Positions 8,278 through 18,434 of a stretch of 64,000 nt of DNA are shown here, one piece after another. The first letter of the stretch is position 1. Each line of letters starts with the position of its first letter. The notes beneath the pieces are model-generated. The model had not been told where the DNA came from. It did no database searches and saw nothing but the letters and a program-made list of their open reading frames with translations. The position numbers were made by a program, and so were the translations under genes. Source of the stretch: Duganella zoogloeoides (GTDB lineage Bacteria > Pseudomonadota > Gammaproteobacteria > Burkholderiales > Burkholderiaceae_D); NCBI RefSeq assembly GCF_034479515.1, contig NZ_CP140152.1:4898001-4962000 (forward strand). Direction: 5' to 3'.

Positions 8278-10611
8278 TCAGGCCCCGAGTTCGACGATGG
8301 ACACGGCGCGCAGGATTTCCTCGCTGGTGGCCGGGGCGTTGAGCGGCGGGTTGACGCGGTGGCCGCCCACGCTCGAAATCGCGTCGCGAATCGCAAAGAA
8401 CACCGAAAACGGCAGCAGCAGCGGCGGCTCGCCCACGGCTTTCGAGCGGTGAATGCTGTCCTCGACGTTGTCGTTCTGGTAGAGCGTCACGCGCAAGTCC
8501 TCCGGGCAGTCCGAAATGCCCGGAATCTTGTACGTCGATGGCGCGTGCGTCATCAGCTTGCCGGCGCCGTTCCACCACAGCTGTTCTGTGGTGAGCCAGC
8601 CCATGCCCTGGATGAAGGCGCCCTCCACCTGGCCGATATCGATGGCCGGGTTGAGCGAGCGGCCGGCGTCGTACAGGGCGTCGGCGCGCAGCAGCTTCCA
8701 TTCGCCGGTCAGCGTATCGACCACCACTTCGGACACTGCCGCGCCGTAGGCGTAGTACGAGAACGGGTGGCCGTTCATGGTTTTCGGATCCCAGTGCAGG
8801 CCCGGCGTGGCATAAAAGCCGTCGGACCACAGCTGCACCCGCGCCAGGTAGGCTTTTTGTACCAGTTCGGAAAATGGCACGACGTGGCCGTTGACGTGCA
8901 CCGCGTTGTCCGCGAAGCGCACCGGCTGGCCGTCGTCGGCGCCGTACAGCTTTATCGCGTGGTTTGTGAGGCGTTCGCGGATCTGGCGCGCGGCGTCCTG
9001 CGCGGCCTTGCCATTCAAGTCCGCGCCGGTGGAAGCGGCCGTGGCCGAGGTGTTCGACACCTTGCTGGTATCGGTGGCGGTCACCCGCAGGTTTTCCATG
9101 GAGACACCCAGTTCGTGCGCCACCACCTGCATCACCTTGGTGTTGATGCCCTGCCCCATCTCGGTGCCGCCATGGTTGACCAGCACCGAACCATCGACAT
9201 ACACGTGCACCAGCGCGCCGGCCTGGTTCAGGTGGGTGACGTTGAAGGCGATGCCGAATTTGAGCGGCGTGAGCGCCAGCCCCTTTTTCAGCACCGGGCT
9301 GTTTTGATTGAAGGCGTCGATGGCGGCGCGGCGGGCGCGGTAGGCGCTGCTGCGTTCCAGTTCGGCCGTCAATGCTTCGATCACGTTATCGACGATCTCC
9401 TGGCCGTAGGGCGTGATATTGCGTGAGGTAACGCCATAGAAATTGACGCGGCGGATATCGAGCGCATCGCGCCCCAGGTTGCGCGCGATGTCGTCAATGA
9501 TGTATTCGATGGCGATCGCGCCCTGCGGTCCGCCGAAGCCCCGGAAGGCGGTGTTGGACTGGGTATTGGTCTTGCCGCAGCCGGCCAGGATTTCCACGTC
9601 CGACAAATAATAGGTGTTGTCGAAATGGCAGACCGCGCGCGTGGCCACGGGGCCGGACAGGTCAGCCGAGTAGCCGGCGCGCAGCGTCATGTCCACCTTG
9701 GCGGCCAGGATCTTGCCGGTATCGTCGTAACCCACTTCGTACTCGTAATAGAAGCAATGGCGCTTGCCGGTGACCAGCATGTCGTCGTCGCGGTCGGCGC
9801 GCAGCTTGACCGGGCGTTTCAGTTTGGCGGCAGCGATGCCGGCAGCGGCGGCCCACAGGGCCGACTGCGACTCCTTGCCGCCGAAACCGCCGCCCATGCG
9901 GCGGCATTCCACTTGTACCTTGTGCGAGTGCACGCCCAACGCATGGGCCACCACGTGCTGCATTTCGCTCGGATGCTGGGTGGAGCATTGCACCAGCATG
10001 CCTTGATCTTCCTTCGGTATCGCGTAGGCGATCTGGCCTTCCAGGTAAAACTGCTCCTGGCCGCCCACGAACAGTTTACCTTTGACCACGCGCGGCGCCA
10101 GGTCGAACGCGGTGCGAAAATCGCCGCGCTTGAGCGCCATTGGCGGCAGCACGTACGATTGCGCAGCCTTGGCTTCCTGCGGCGTGAGGATGGCCGGCAG
10201 CTCTTCGTAGTCGATCACGGCGCGGCGCGCGGCGCGGCGGGCGTTGTCGTGGGTGTCGGCCACCACGATGAAGATCGGCTGGCCCACGTACAGCACTTCG
10301 CCGGCGGACAGGATCGGATCGTCATGGATGATCGGGCCGCAGTCGTTGGTGCCGACGATGTCGGCAGCCGTGTACACGGCCACCACGCCGTCTGACGCGC
10401 GCACCGGCGCCAGGTCGATGCTTTTGATACTCGCGTGCGCTTTCGACGACAAGCCCAGCGCCGCGTGCACGGTGCCTTGCAGTTCGGGGATGTCGTCGGT
10501 GTACGTGGCCTGGCCCAGCACATGCAGCTCGGCCGATTCGTGCTTGCGCGGAATGCCAACGGCTTGCCAGCCTGCTTCACGCACGCGGTTGGGGGCGGTG
10601 GGCTGGTTCAT
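8278..10611 (-). CDS. xdhB: Xanthine dehydrogenase molybdopterin-binding subunit XdhB
   Basis: Large catalytic subunit of 777 residues oxidising hypoxanthine to xanthine and xanthine to urate. It has the aldehyde oxidase a/b hammerhead domain (about 25-135) and the molybdopterin-binding domain with GQEQFYLEGQ, GGGFGGKES, RGFGGPQG and GTEMGQGINTKV. The catalytic Glu lies in AVGEPPLLLP near the C terminus. The start codon overlaps the xdhA stop by four bases (ATGA), which fixes the start and suggests coupled translation. Order xdhA-xdhB-xdhC is the classic bacterial arrangement. Confidence 0.95.
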   Translation of the reverse strand: MNQPTAPNRVREAGWQAVGIPRKHESAELHVLGQATYTDDIPELQGTVHAALGLSSKAHASIKSIDLAPVRASDGVVAVYTAADIVGTNDCGPIIHDDPILSAGEVLYVGQPIFIVVADTHDNARRAARRAVIDYEELPAILTPQEAKAAQSYVLPPMALKRGDFRTAFDLAPRVVKGKLFVGGQEQFYLEGQIAYAIPKEDQGMLVQCSTQHPSEMQHVVAHALGVHSHKVQVECRRMGGGFGGKESQSALWAAAAGIAAAKLKRPVKLRADRDDDMLVTGKRHCFYYEYEVGYDDTGKILAAKVDMTLRAGYSADLSGPVATRAVCHFDNTYYLSDVEILAGCGKTNTQSNTAFRGFGGPQGAIAIEYIIDDIARNLGRDALDIRRVNFYGVTSRNITPYGQEIVDNVIEALTAELERSSAYRARRAAIDAFNQNSPVLKKGLALTPLKFGIAFNVTHLNQAGALVHVYVDGSVLVNHGGTEMGQGINTKVMQVVAHELGVSMENLRVTATDTSKVSNTSATAASTGADLNGKAAQDAARQIRERLTNHAIKLYGADDGQPVRFADNAVHVNGHVVPFSELVQKAYLARVQLWSDGFYATPGLHWDPKTMNGHPFSYYAYGAAVSEVVVDTLTGEWKLLRADALYDAGRSLNPAIDIGQVEGAFIQGMGWLTTEQLWWNGAGKLMTHAPSTYKIPGISDCPEDLRVTLYQNDNVEDSIHRSKAVGEPPLLLPFSVFFAIRDAISSVGGHRVNPPLNAPATSEEILRAVSIVELGA

Positions 10612-12092
10612 GCGGACTCCCTGGCGTCTTTGAAAGCGAAGGCATTGACCGACTCGTTGCCGAGCGGCGCATCGGGGCGCGTCTCGAACCAGAACCGGCG
10701 CAGCAGGTTTTGCGCGGTCTGCATGCGGTAGGTGCCTGATGCGCGCATGTCGGACAGCGGTTTGAAATCCTGCGCCAGCATGTCCATCGCCACCCGCAGG
10801 TTGGCTTCGTTCCAGCGCAGGCCGGTGAGCGCACTTTCCGCGCGCGGCGCGCGGCGCGGTGTGGCGGCCATGCCGCCGTACGCGATGCGGGCATCGATGA
10901 TCTGGTCGCCGTCGAGCGTGAACGCGAACGCCGCGCATACGGCCGAGATATCCTGGTCGAAGCGCTTGGCCAGTTTATAGGTTCGGAACTGGACATTCTC
11001 GCGCGGCAGCGGCACCCGCACGGCGGCGACGATTTCGTCAGGCTGCAAATCCTTTTTCTGGTAGTCAAGGTAGAACGCTTCGAGCGGCAGCACGCGCTGG
11101 CCCGCCGGACCTTGCAGCACCACTTCGCTGCCCACCGCGATCAGCCACGGCATCGAGTCGCCGATCGGCGAGCCGTTGGCGACGTTGCCGCCCAGGGTGC
11201 CGGCGTTACGGATCGGCAGCGACGCAAAACGCTGGCGCAATTCGCCCAGCTGCGTCGGATACAGCTCGCACAGCGCATTGTAGGCGTGTTCCAGCGACAC
11301 GCCGGCGCCAATTTCCAGCATATCGCGCACCTCCTCCACCGTTTGCAGCGCGGCCACGTGGCCCAGGTAGATGATGTCGCCCAGTTCGCGCAGCTGCTTG
11401 GTCACCCACAGGCCGATGTCGGTCGAGCCGGCCAGCAGCGTGGCTTGCGGATGGGCGGCGCGCAGGGCGACGAGTTCCGCCAGCGTGCGCGGCGCGTAAA
11501 AGGTGCGGCCGTGGGCCGTATAGCTGCTGCCTGCATCGCGTTGCAGCGCTTGCAGCTGCGTGGTCAGCGCGGCGCGGTCGAAGGCGACAGCCGGCAGTTC
11601 GGTCATGCGGTGGGCCGCGTCGATGATGGGACGGTAGCCGGTGCAGCGGCACAGGTTGCCGGACAGGCAGTCGTCGATCTCGCGGCGCTGCGCCGGTTCA
11701 CCGTTTTTATCGAGGTACATGCCCCACAGCGACATCACGAACCCAGGGGTACAGAAGCCGCACTGGGAACCGTGACACTCCACCATGGCCTGCTGCACCG
11801 GGTGCAGCGCGCCGTCCTGCTGCTGCAAGTCTTCGACCGTGAATAGCGCCTTGCCGTCGAGCGTGGGCGCGAACTGGATGCAGGAATTGACCGCCTTCAT
11901 CTCCAGCTGGCCGGCAGGGTTGAGGCTGCCGACCACCACGGTGCATGCGCCGCAATCGCCTTCGGCGCAGCCTTCCTTGGTGCCGGTGCAATGGAGGTCT
12001 TCGCGCAGGTGCTGGAGCACGGTGCGGGTCGGTGCGCCACCGGCAAATTCGCGCACGGCGCCACGGAAGTAAAAGCGGATCGGTTCGGACAT
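10608..12092 (-). CDS. xdhA: Xanthine dehydrogenase iron-sulfur/FAD subunit XdhA
   Basis: Small subunit of 494 residues carrying two [2Fe-2S] clusters and FAD, passing electrons from XdhB to NAD. The ferredoxin-like cluster shows GCAEGDCGACTV near residue 45, the second cluster FCTPGF and NLCRCTGYRP at about 110-155. The FAD-binding domain has LLAGSTDIGLW, and GNVANGSPIGDSMP further on. ATG at 12092 is preceded by GAGG at a proper distance and starts 7 bases after the puuE stop. An in-frame extension upstream was rejected because it lies inside puuE. Confidence 0.95.
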   Translation of the reverse strand: MSEPIRFYFRGAVREFAGGAPTRTVLQHLREDLHCTGTKEGCAEGDCGACTVVVGSLNPAGQLEMKAVNSCIQFAPTLDGKALFTVEDLQQQDGALHPVQQAMVECHGSQCGFCTPGFVMSLWGMYLDKNGEPAQRREIDDCLSGNLCRCTGYRPIIDAAHRMTELPAVAFDRAALTTQLQALQRDAGSSYTAHGRTFYAPRTLAELVALRAAHPQATLLAGSTDIGLWVTKQLRELGDIIYLGHVAALQTVEEVRDMLEIGAGVSLEHAYNALCELYPTQLGELRQRFASLPIRNAGTLGGNVANGSPIGDSMPWLIAVGSEVVLQGPAGQRVLPLEAFYLDYQKKDLQPDEIVAAVRVPLPRENVQFRTYKLAKRFDQDISAVCAAFAFTLDGDQIIDARIAYGGMAATPRRAPRAESALTGLRWNEANLRVAMDMLAQDFKPLSDMRASGTYRMQTAQNLLRRFWFETRPDAPLGNESVNAFAFKDARESA

Positions 12093-12099
12093 CTTGGCC

Positions 12100-13053
12100 T
12101 CAGGCTGCAAAAGGATGGGTGGAGCGCCAGTGGTCGGCGATATCGATGCGGCGCGTGATCCACACCTGTTCGTGGCCCTGCACATAGTCGAGGAAACGCG
12201 CCAGCGCGGCCAGCCGCGCCGGCCGGCCCACGATGCGGCAGTGCAGGCCGATCGACAGCATCTTCGGCGCGTTCAGGCCGGCCGGGTCGCCTTCGGCATA
12301 CAGCACGTCGAACGCATCTTTCAGATAGTCGAAGAACTGCGTGCCCGAATTGAAGCCCTGGGCGGCGGCAAAGCGCATGTCGTTGGTGTCGAGCGTGTAG
12401 GGTACGATCAGTTGCGGTGCGGTGGTCGGCTGGCCATCGGCGCCCATGTGGGCCACCTGCTGCCAGAACGGCAGGTCGTCGCCATAGTGGTCGGCATCGT
12501 ATGCGAAGCCGCCATGTTCCATCACCAGCCGGCGCGTGTTGGGCGAGTCGCGGCCCGTGTACCAGCCTTGCGGTGCGCTGCCGGTGAGCTCGCGGATGAT
12601 GTCCACGGCTTCTTTCATATGGGCGCGCTCGGTGGCTTGGTCGATGTTCTGGTAGCTGATCCAGCGCAGGCCGTGGCAGGCGATCTCGTGGCCCAGCGAC
12701 TGGAAGGCGGCGACGGCCTCCGGGTGACGCTTGAGCGCCATCGCCACGCCGAACACGGTGAGCGGCAGCTTGCGGTCCTCGAACAGGCGCAGCACGCGCC
12801 ACAGGCCGGCGCGCGAACCGTATTCGTACAGCGACTCCATGCTCATGTGGCGGTCGGGGAACGACGCGGCGCCAATGATCTCGGACAGGAAGGTCTCGGA
12901 GCCGGCGTCGCCGTGCAGTACGCTGTTTTCGCCGCCCTCCTCGTAATTGAGCACGAATTGCAGCGCCACCCGGGCGGCGCCGGGCCAGCGGGCGTGGGGC
13001 GGGGTGCGGCCGTAGCCGATCAGGTCGCGCGGGTAGTTGTCGTAAGTGCTCAT
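12100..13053 (-). CDS. puuE: Allantoinase PuuE (polysaccharide deacetylase fold)
   Basis: Metal-independent allantoinase of 317 residues, in the NodB/polysaccharide deacetylase superfamily, that hydrolyses allantoin to allantoate. The N terminus YPRDLIGYGRTPPHARWPG and the stretch LQFVLNYEEGGENS are typical of PuuE. LGHEIACHGLRW and WYTGRDSPNTRR follow in the expected order. MSTYDN (ATG at 13053) was preferred to an in-frame ATG at 13104, because family members start near the YPRDLIGYG motif and 13104 falls within the -10 region of the presumed promoter. First gene of the minus-strand purine operon. Confidence 0.92.
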   Translation of the reverse strand: MSTYDNYPRDLIGYGRTPPHARWPGAARVALQFVLNYEEGGENSVLHGDAGSETFLSEIIGAASFPDRHMSMESLYEYGSRAGLWRVLRLFEDRKLPLTVFGVAMALKRHPEAVAAFQSLGHEIACHGLRWISYQNIDQATERAHMKEAVDIIRELTGSAPQGWYTGRDSPNTRRLVMEHGGFAYDADHYGDDLPFWQQVAHMGADGQPTTAPQLIVPYTLDTNDMRFAAAQGFNSGTQFFDYLKDAFDVLYAEGDPAGLNAPKMLSIGLHCRIVGRPARLAALARFLDYVQGHEQVWITRRIDIADHWRSTHPFAA

Positions 13054-13098
13054 AGGTTTGTGCGGGAACGCGGGCCGGGGTATGGGGAATATATCCTT

Positions 13099-13134
13099 AA
13101 TCATATAGGCGCCGGCGCGCGCCGGTATATGATT
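13099..13134. promoter_or_regulatory. Palindromic divergent promoter/operator between puuE and hiuH
   Basis: AATCATATA and TATATGATT are perfect 9-bp inverted repeats separated by 18 GC-rich bases that contain the palindrome CCGGCGCGCGCCGG. On each strand the arm also reads as a TATGAT -10 box, placing transcription starts about 39 bases before the hiuH ATG (13180) and about 39 bases before the puuE ATG (13053). No good -35 boxes exist, which suggests an activator or one shared regulator for both directions (inference). Confidence 0.65.
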
Positions 13135-13179
13135 TACACGATAGCCGCTTGTCATTCACCGATATAGGACACTACCGCC

Positions 13180-13533
13180 ATGGGCAAACTCAGCACGCAC
13201 GTACTCGATATCACCCAGGGCAAGCCCGGCGCCGGCGTCAGGCTGGCGTTGTACGCGGTCAACGCAGAGGGCCGCACCCTGCTCACCACCGACGTCACCA
13301 ATGCGGACGGACGCTGCGCCACGCCGCTGCTCGCAGGCGAACAGCTCACCGCAGGCAAGTATGAGCTGGTATTCGCTGCCGGCGATTATTTTGCAGCGCA
13401 GGGCGTGCAGGTGCCCGAACCGCGTTTTGTTGACGAGGTGACCATCGCCTTCGGCGTGGCCGACGCCGAGCAGAACTACCACGTGCCGCTGGTGGTTTCG
13501 CCGTGGGCGTATTCGACCTATCGCGGCAGCTGA
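13180..13533 (+). CDS. hiuH: 5-hydroxyisourate hydrolase (transthyretin-related)
   Basis: Small enzyme of 117 residues that hydrolyses 5-hydroxyisourate to OHCU in urate breakdown. The N-terminal LSTHVLDITQGKPG and the C-terminal tetrapeptide YRGS are family signatures, and HVPLVVSPWAYSTY precedes the latter. The catalytic His residues of the family are present (THVLD, NYHVPL). No periplasmic signal is seen, so it should be cytosolic. It is transcribed away from the puuE-xdh operon across the shared palindrome. Its usual partners uricase and OHCU decarboxylase are not nearby. Confidence 0.95.
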   Translation: MGKLSTHVLDITQGKPGAGVRLALYAVNAEGRTLLTTDVTNADGRCATPLLAGEQLTAGKYELVFAAGDYFAAQGVQVPEPRFVDEVTIAFGVADAEQNYHVPLVVSPWAYSTYRGS

Positions 13534-13555
13534 GGCCACCCCGGGGGCGCCGCGC

Positions 13556-13584
13556 TTGCCGTGCCCGGCAAAGCCCCCTAAGAT
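13556..13584 (+). promoter_or_regulatory. Promoter of the TPR-methyltransferase gene
   Basis: TTGCCG and TAAGAT are separated by exactly 17 bases. The expected transcription start, about 7 bases past the -10 box, coincides with the ATG at 13592, so the mRNA may be leaderless. Confidence 0.5.
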
Positions 13585-13591
13585 GCGCACC

Positions 13592-15103
13592 ATGACCACC
13601 TCCCACCCGGCGTTGACCGCCTCCCTGCTGCGCCAGGCCGTGCAATTACAACAGCAAGGCCAGTTGCCGCCCGCGCAGGCGCTGTACCGGCAGGTGCTGG
13701 CGCTCGACCCGCAGCAGTTCGACGCCCTGCACCTGCTGGGCGTGATCGCGCGCCAGCAGGGCGATGCGGCCGGCGCCATCGATTTGATTGCGCAGGCAAT
13801 CGCGGTCGATCCGGCGCAGCCGAAGGCCCATGCCAACCTGGGCGTGGCGCTGATGGATGCAGGCCGGGTGCAGGAGGCGCTGGACAGCCACGAGCGCGCC
13901 ATCGGGCTGCAACCCGACTACGCCATGGCGTGGAGCAATCGCGGCAACGCCCTGCGCCAGCTGCAGCGCCACGACGAGGCGCTGCACAGCTACCAGCGCG
14001 CCGTCTTCCTCCAGCCCAACTACCCGGAAGCGCACTGCAACCGCGCCATCGTGCTGCAGGAAATGGGCCGCTACGCCGAAGCGCTGGGTGCGGCCGAGGA
14101 CGCGCTGGACCTGCGCGAGCGCTACGCCGACGCCTGGTTCGCCCGTGGCAATGCGCTGCACGGCTTGCGCCAGCTGGCCGATGCGGTGGACAGTTTCGAG
14201 CGGGCCATCGCGCTGCGCCCGCAATGGGCGGAGGCGCACAGCGCGCTGGGCGCCAGCCTGCAAAAGCTCGGTGACTTCGACGCCGCGCTGGCCGCCTACG
14301 ACCGCGCGCTGACGCTCAAGCCCGGCCACGCGCTGGCGCACTACCATCGCGGCAATACGCTGCGTTCTCTGGGCCGCACCGACGAGGCGATTGCTGCCTA
14401 CCGCGCCGCACTGGCGCATGGCGACGATCCGCAAACCATCGCCTTCGCGCTGGCCTCGGTGGGCGCGGGCGAAACGCCAGCCACACTGCCGGGCGACTAC
14501 GTGCGCACCCTGTTCGACCAGTACGCCAACCACTTCGACCAGCACCTGACCGAAGTGCTCGGCTACCGCACCCCGGCCGCGCTCGATGCACTGATCCGCA
14601 GCGCCGGGCATAGTGCAGCGCTCGATATCGTCGATCTCGGCTGCGGCACCGGCCTGTGCGGCCCCTACTTGCACGCGTACGCGCGCCGCCTCGACGGCGT
14701 GGACCTGTCGCAGCAGATGCTCGACAAGGCGGCCGAACGGGCACTGTACAACGAGCTCGCCTGCACCGACCTGGTGGACTACCTGGGCGGGCGAGGGCAA
14801 GCGTGGGATCTGGCGGTGGCTGCCGACGTGTTCGTCTATATCGGCGACCTGGCGCCCGTGTTCGATGCCGTGCACCTGGCGCTGCGCCCGGGCGGGCGCT
14901 TCTGCTTTTCGGTCGAAGCGGGCGCACCAGACGGCGCCGACTACGTGTTGCAACCATCGAACCGCTACGCCCACACGCTGCCATACCTGCGGAAGCTGGC
15001 GACCGCCACCGGCTTCACCGTCCTCGCCACCGACAACCTCGCCGCGCGCCAGGAAAACGGCACCCCCATCACCGCCCACACCCTACTCCTGCACAAATCC
15101 TGA
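13592..15103 (+). CDS. TPR-repeat protein with C-terminal SAM-dependent methyltransferase domain
   Basis: Fusion of 503 residues. Residues 1 to about 300 hold roughly eight tetratricopeptide repeats with regular 34-residue spacing (for example ANLGVALMDAGRVQEALDSH and RGNALRQLQRHDEALHSYQR). From about 310 a class I methyltransferase domain follows, with SAM motif VDLGCGTGLCGP and the acidic residue GVDLS after strand 2. This layout matches the predicted TPR-methyltransferases of COG4976; substrates are not known. Start: ATG at 13592 (or in-frame 13583); neither has a Shine-Dalgarno sequence, and the promoter suggests a leaderless mRNA. The stop codon abuts an inverted-repeat element. Confidence 0.8.
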   Translation: MTTSHPALTASLLRQAVQLQQQGQLPPAQALYRQVLALDPQQFDALHLLGVIARQQGDAAGAIDLIAQAIAVDPAQPKAHANLGVALMDAGRVQEALDSHERAIGLQPDYAMAWSNRGNALRQLQRHDEALHSYQRAVFLQPNYPEAHCNRAIVLQEMGRYAEALGAAEDALDLRERYADAWFARGNALHGLRQLADAVDSFERAIALRPQWAEAHSALGASLQKLGDFDAALAAYDRALTLKPGHALAHYHRGNTLRSLGRTDEAIAAYRAALAHGDDPQTIAFALASVGAGETPATLPGDYVRTLFDQYANHFDQHLTEVLGYRTPAALDALIRSAGHSAALDIVDLGCGTGLCGPYLHAYARRLDGVDLSQQMLDKAAERALYNELACTDLVDYLGGRGQAWDLAVAADVFVYIGDLAPVFDAVHLALRPGGRFCFSVEAGAPDGADYVLQPSNRYAHTLPYLRKLATATGFTVLATDNLAARQENGTPITAHTLLLHKS

Positions 15104-15104
15104 G

Positions 15105-15205
15105 TTCGGGGTCAGTGCCGACATTTGGACACGAACCCATCATTATGATGATCGATGTCGTGCGATTAAGTTCAAAAATGTCCGAATGTCGGCACTGACC
15201 CCGAA
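15105..15205. repeat. 101-bp MITE/REPIN-like inverted repeat element
   Basis: Terminal inverted repeats of 27 bases with a single mismatch: TTCGGGGTCAGTGCCGACAT at the left (15105-15131) and its complement at the right (15179-15205), separated by 47 AT-rich bases. It carries no gene. It sits one base after the stop of the TPR-methyltransferase gene and 10 bases before the next promoter. Likely a non-autonomous palindromic element; it could also end transcription as an mRNA hairpin. Confidence 0.85.
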
Positions 15206-15215
15206 GTGGACAAAC

Positions 15216-15244
15216 TTGCATGTGGTGGGGGAGTGACTTAGAAT
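15216..15244 (+). promoter_or_regulatory. Promoter of the CorC/HlyC-family gene
   Basis: TTGCAT and TAGAAT are separated by 17 bases, a good sigma-70 match. Transcription would begin near 15251, which rules out the ATG at 15220 as start of the next gene and favours the TTG at 15274. Confidence 0.6.
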
Positions 15245-15273
15245 TCGAGGCTTCTCCGCCACCGATCGCCATC

Positions 15274-16563
15274 TTGGATACCGTGCCCTTATGGGTGCAG
15301 CTGCTTGCACTCGGCCTGCTGATTTTGTTTTCGGCTTTCTTCGCCATGGCGGAGACGGCGCTCATGGCGGCCAACCGCCATCGCTTGCGCCATGAAGCCA
15401 AACGCGGCAATCGCCGCGCCATCACCACCCTGTGGCTGCTCGAACGGACCGGCAAGCTGCTCTCGCTGGTGCTCATTGCCAATACGCTGATCAACGCCAC
15501 CGCCACCGCGCTGGTCACCTCGATCGCGATCCAGGCCTTCGGCCATGACGACAACGTCATTATCGTCTCCACCGCCTGCATCGCCTTTTTGCTGATCGTG
15601 TTCGCGGAAATTTCGCCGAAGATGATCGGCGCCACCTACCCCGAGAAAATCGCCCTGCCCACCAGCATGGTGCTGCGCCCGCTGATGGCGGTGTTCAAGC
15701 CGGTGATCTGGTTCGTCAACCTGTTCGTTACGCAAATCCTGCGGCTGTTCCGCACCCAGGCCGGCGGCCAGGTGAACGATGCGCGCGTCTCGCCCGAGGA
15801 GCTGCGCTCGATCGTGCTTGAGGGCGGCAACTTCATTCCGCAAAAGCACAAGAGCATCCTGCTCAACCTGTTCGACCTCGATACCATCACCGTCGAAGAC
15901 ATCATGACCCCGCGCTCGCAGGTGGAGGCGCTGGACCTGGAACTGCCGGTCGAACAGATCAAGCGCGAGCTGACCACCTGCCAGCACAACAAGCTGCCCG
16001 TGTATGAAGGCGAGATCAACCGCATCGTCGGGATTTTGCACGTGCGCAAGGCAGTGGCGCTGCTCAACCAGGAGGACGACCTGACCGTCGATCATTTCCG
16101 CCAGTTGCTTACCCCGCCGTACTTCATTCCGCAGGAAACCGGCGCCTTCACCCAGCTGCAATATTTTCAGGAAAACAAGCAGCGGCTCGGCATCATCGTT
16201 GACGAGTACGGCGAGGTGCAGGGCCTGGTCACGCTTGACGACATCATCGAGGAAATGATCGGCGAATTCACCACGTCTCTGCCCGACAATGCGCCGCCCG
16301 ACACCTTTGGCTGGAACGACGCCGGCGCCTGCACGCTGGAAGGCACGACCGCGCTGCGCGACGCCAACCGCCGCCTGGGCCTGGACTTTCCGCTCGACGG
16401 TCCCAAGACCCTGAACGGCATGCTGCTTGAATTATTGCAGGACATCCCCGACGCGCCGATCAGCATCAAGGTTGGCAATTGCATCATCGAAGTCGTGGAA
16501 GCTGATGATCAAGCCATCAAAGTGGTCAAATTGCTACGTACCGGCGGCAAACGCAGCCATTGA
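15274..16563 (+). CDS. CNNM/CorC-HlyC family transporter (DUF21, CBS pair, CorC domain)
   Basis: Integral membrane protein of about 429 residues. The N-terminal DUF21/CNNM domain (about 1-185) has several hydrophobic helices and the motif AFFAMAETALMAANRHRLR. A CBS pair follows at about 195-330 (VEDIMTPRSQVEALD, LGIIVDEYGEVQGLVTLDD), then a C-terminal CorC/HlyC domain that begins near GTTALRDANRRL. The family is linked to magnesium or cobalt efflux; the exact ion here is unknown. The start is uncertain: TTG 15274 is chosen because the promoter ends at 15244 and the protein then begins right before the first helix. It stands alone between a MITE-like element and pilB. Confidence 0.88.
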   Translation: MDTVPLWVQLLALGLLILFSAFFAMAETALMAANRHRLRHEAKRGNRRAITTLWLLERTGKLLSLVLIANTLINATATALVTSIAIQAFGHDDNVIIVSTACIAFLLIVFAEISPKMIGATYPEKIALPTSMVLRPLMAVFKPVIWFVNLFVTQILRLFRTQAGGQVNDARVSPEELRSIVLEGGNFIPQKHKSILLNLFDLDTITVEDIMTPRSQVEALDLELPVEQIKRELTTCQHNKLPVYEGEINRIVGILHVRKAVALLNQEDDLTVDHFRQLLTPPYFIPQETGAFTQLQYFQENKQRLGIIVDEYGEVQGLVTLDDIIEEMIGEFTTSLPDNAPPDTFGWNDAGACTLEGTTALRDANRRLGLDFPLDGPKTLNGMLLELLQDIPDAPISIKVGNCIIEVVEADDQAIKVVKLLRTGGKRSH

Positions 16564-16597
16564 ATCGTGCGCCGGTGGGTGCACGCAACAGCAGAGG

Positions 16598-16603
16598 TAC
16601 AAT
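16598..16603 (+). promoter_or_regulatory. Possible -10 box upstream of pilB
   Basis: GAGGTACAATCGG contains an exact TACAAT -10 element about 95 bases before the pilB ATG. The -35 region is poor, so this is tentative. Confidence 0.3.
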
Positions 16604-16698
16604 CGGCTCGACCAGCGGACCTTGCGCTTTACAAAGGATATGCCTGAGGGCATGATTCAGAAGGGCAACAGGTTCGCCCTCCACCATCGGAAGCAGCC

Positions 16699-18423
<1,725 letters not shown>

Positions 18424-18434
18424 GACCGCGACCC

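Noticed and set aside
13054..13104. Longer puuE from the ATG at 13104
   Set aside because: The ATG overlaps the palindromic -10 region, and PuuE proteins start close to the YPRDLIGYG motif.
15220..15273. ATG at 15220 as start of the CorC/HlyC gene
   Set aside because: It lies upstream of the predicted transcription start of the adjacent promoter and adds residues before the first membrane helix that do not fit the family.
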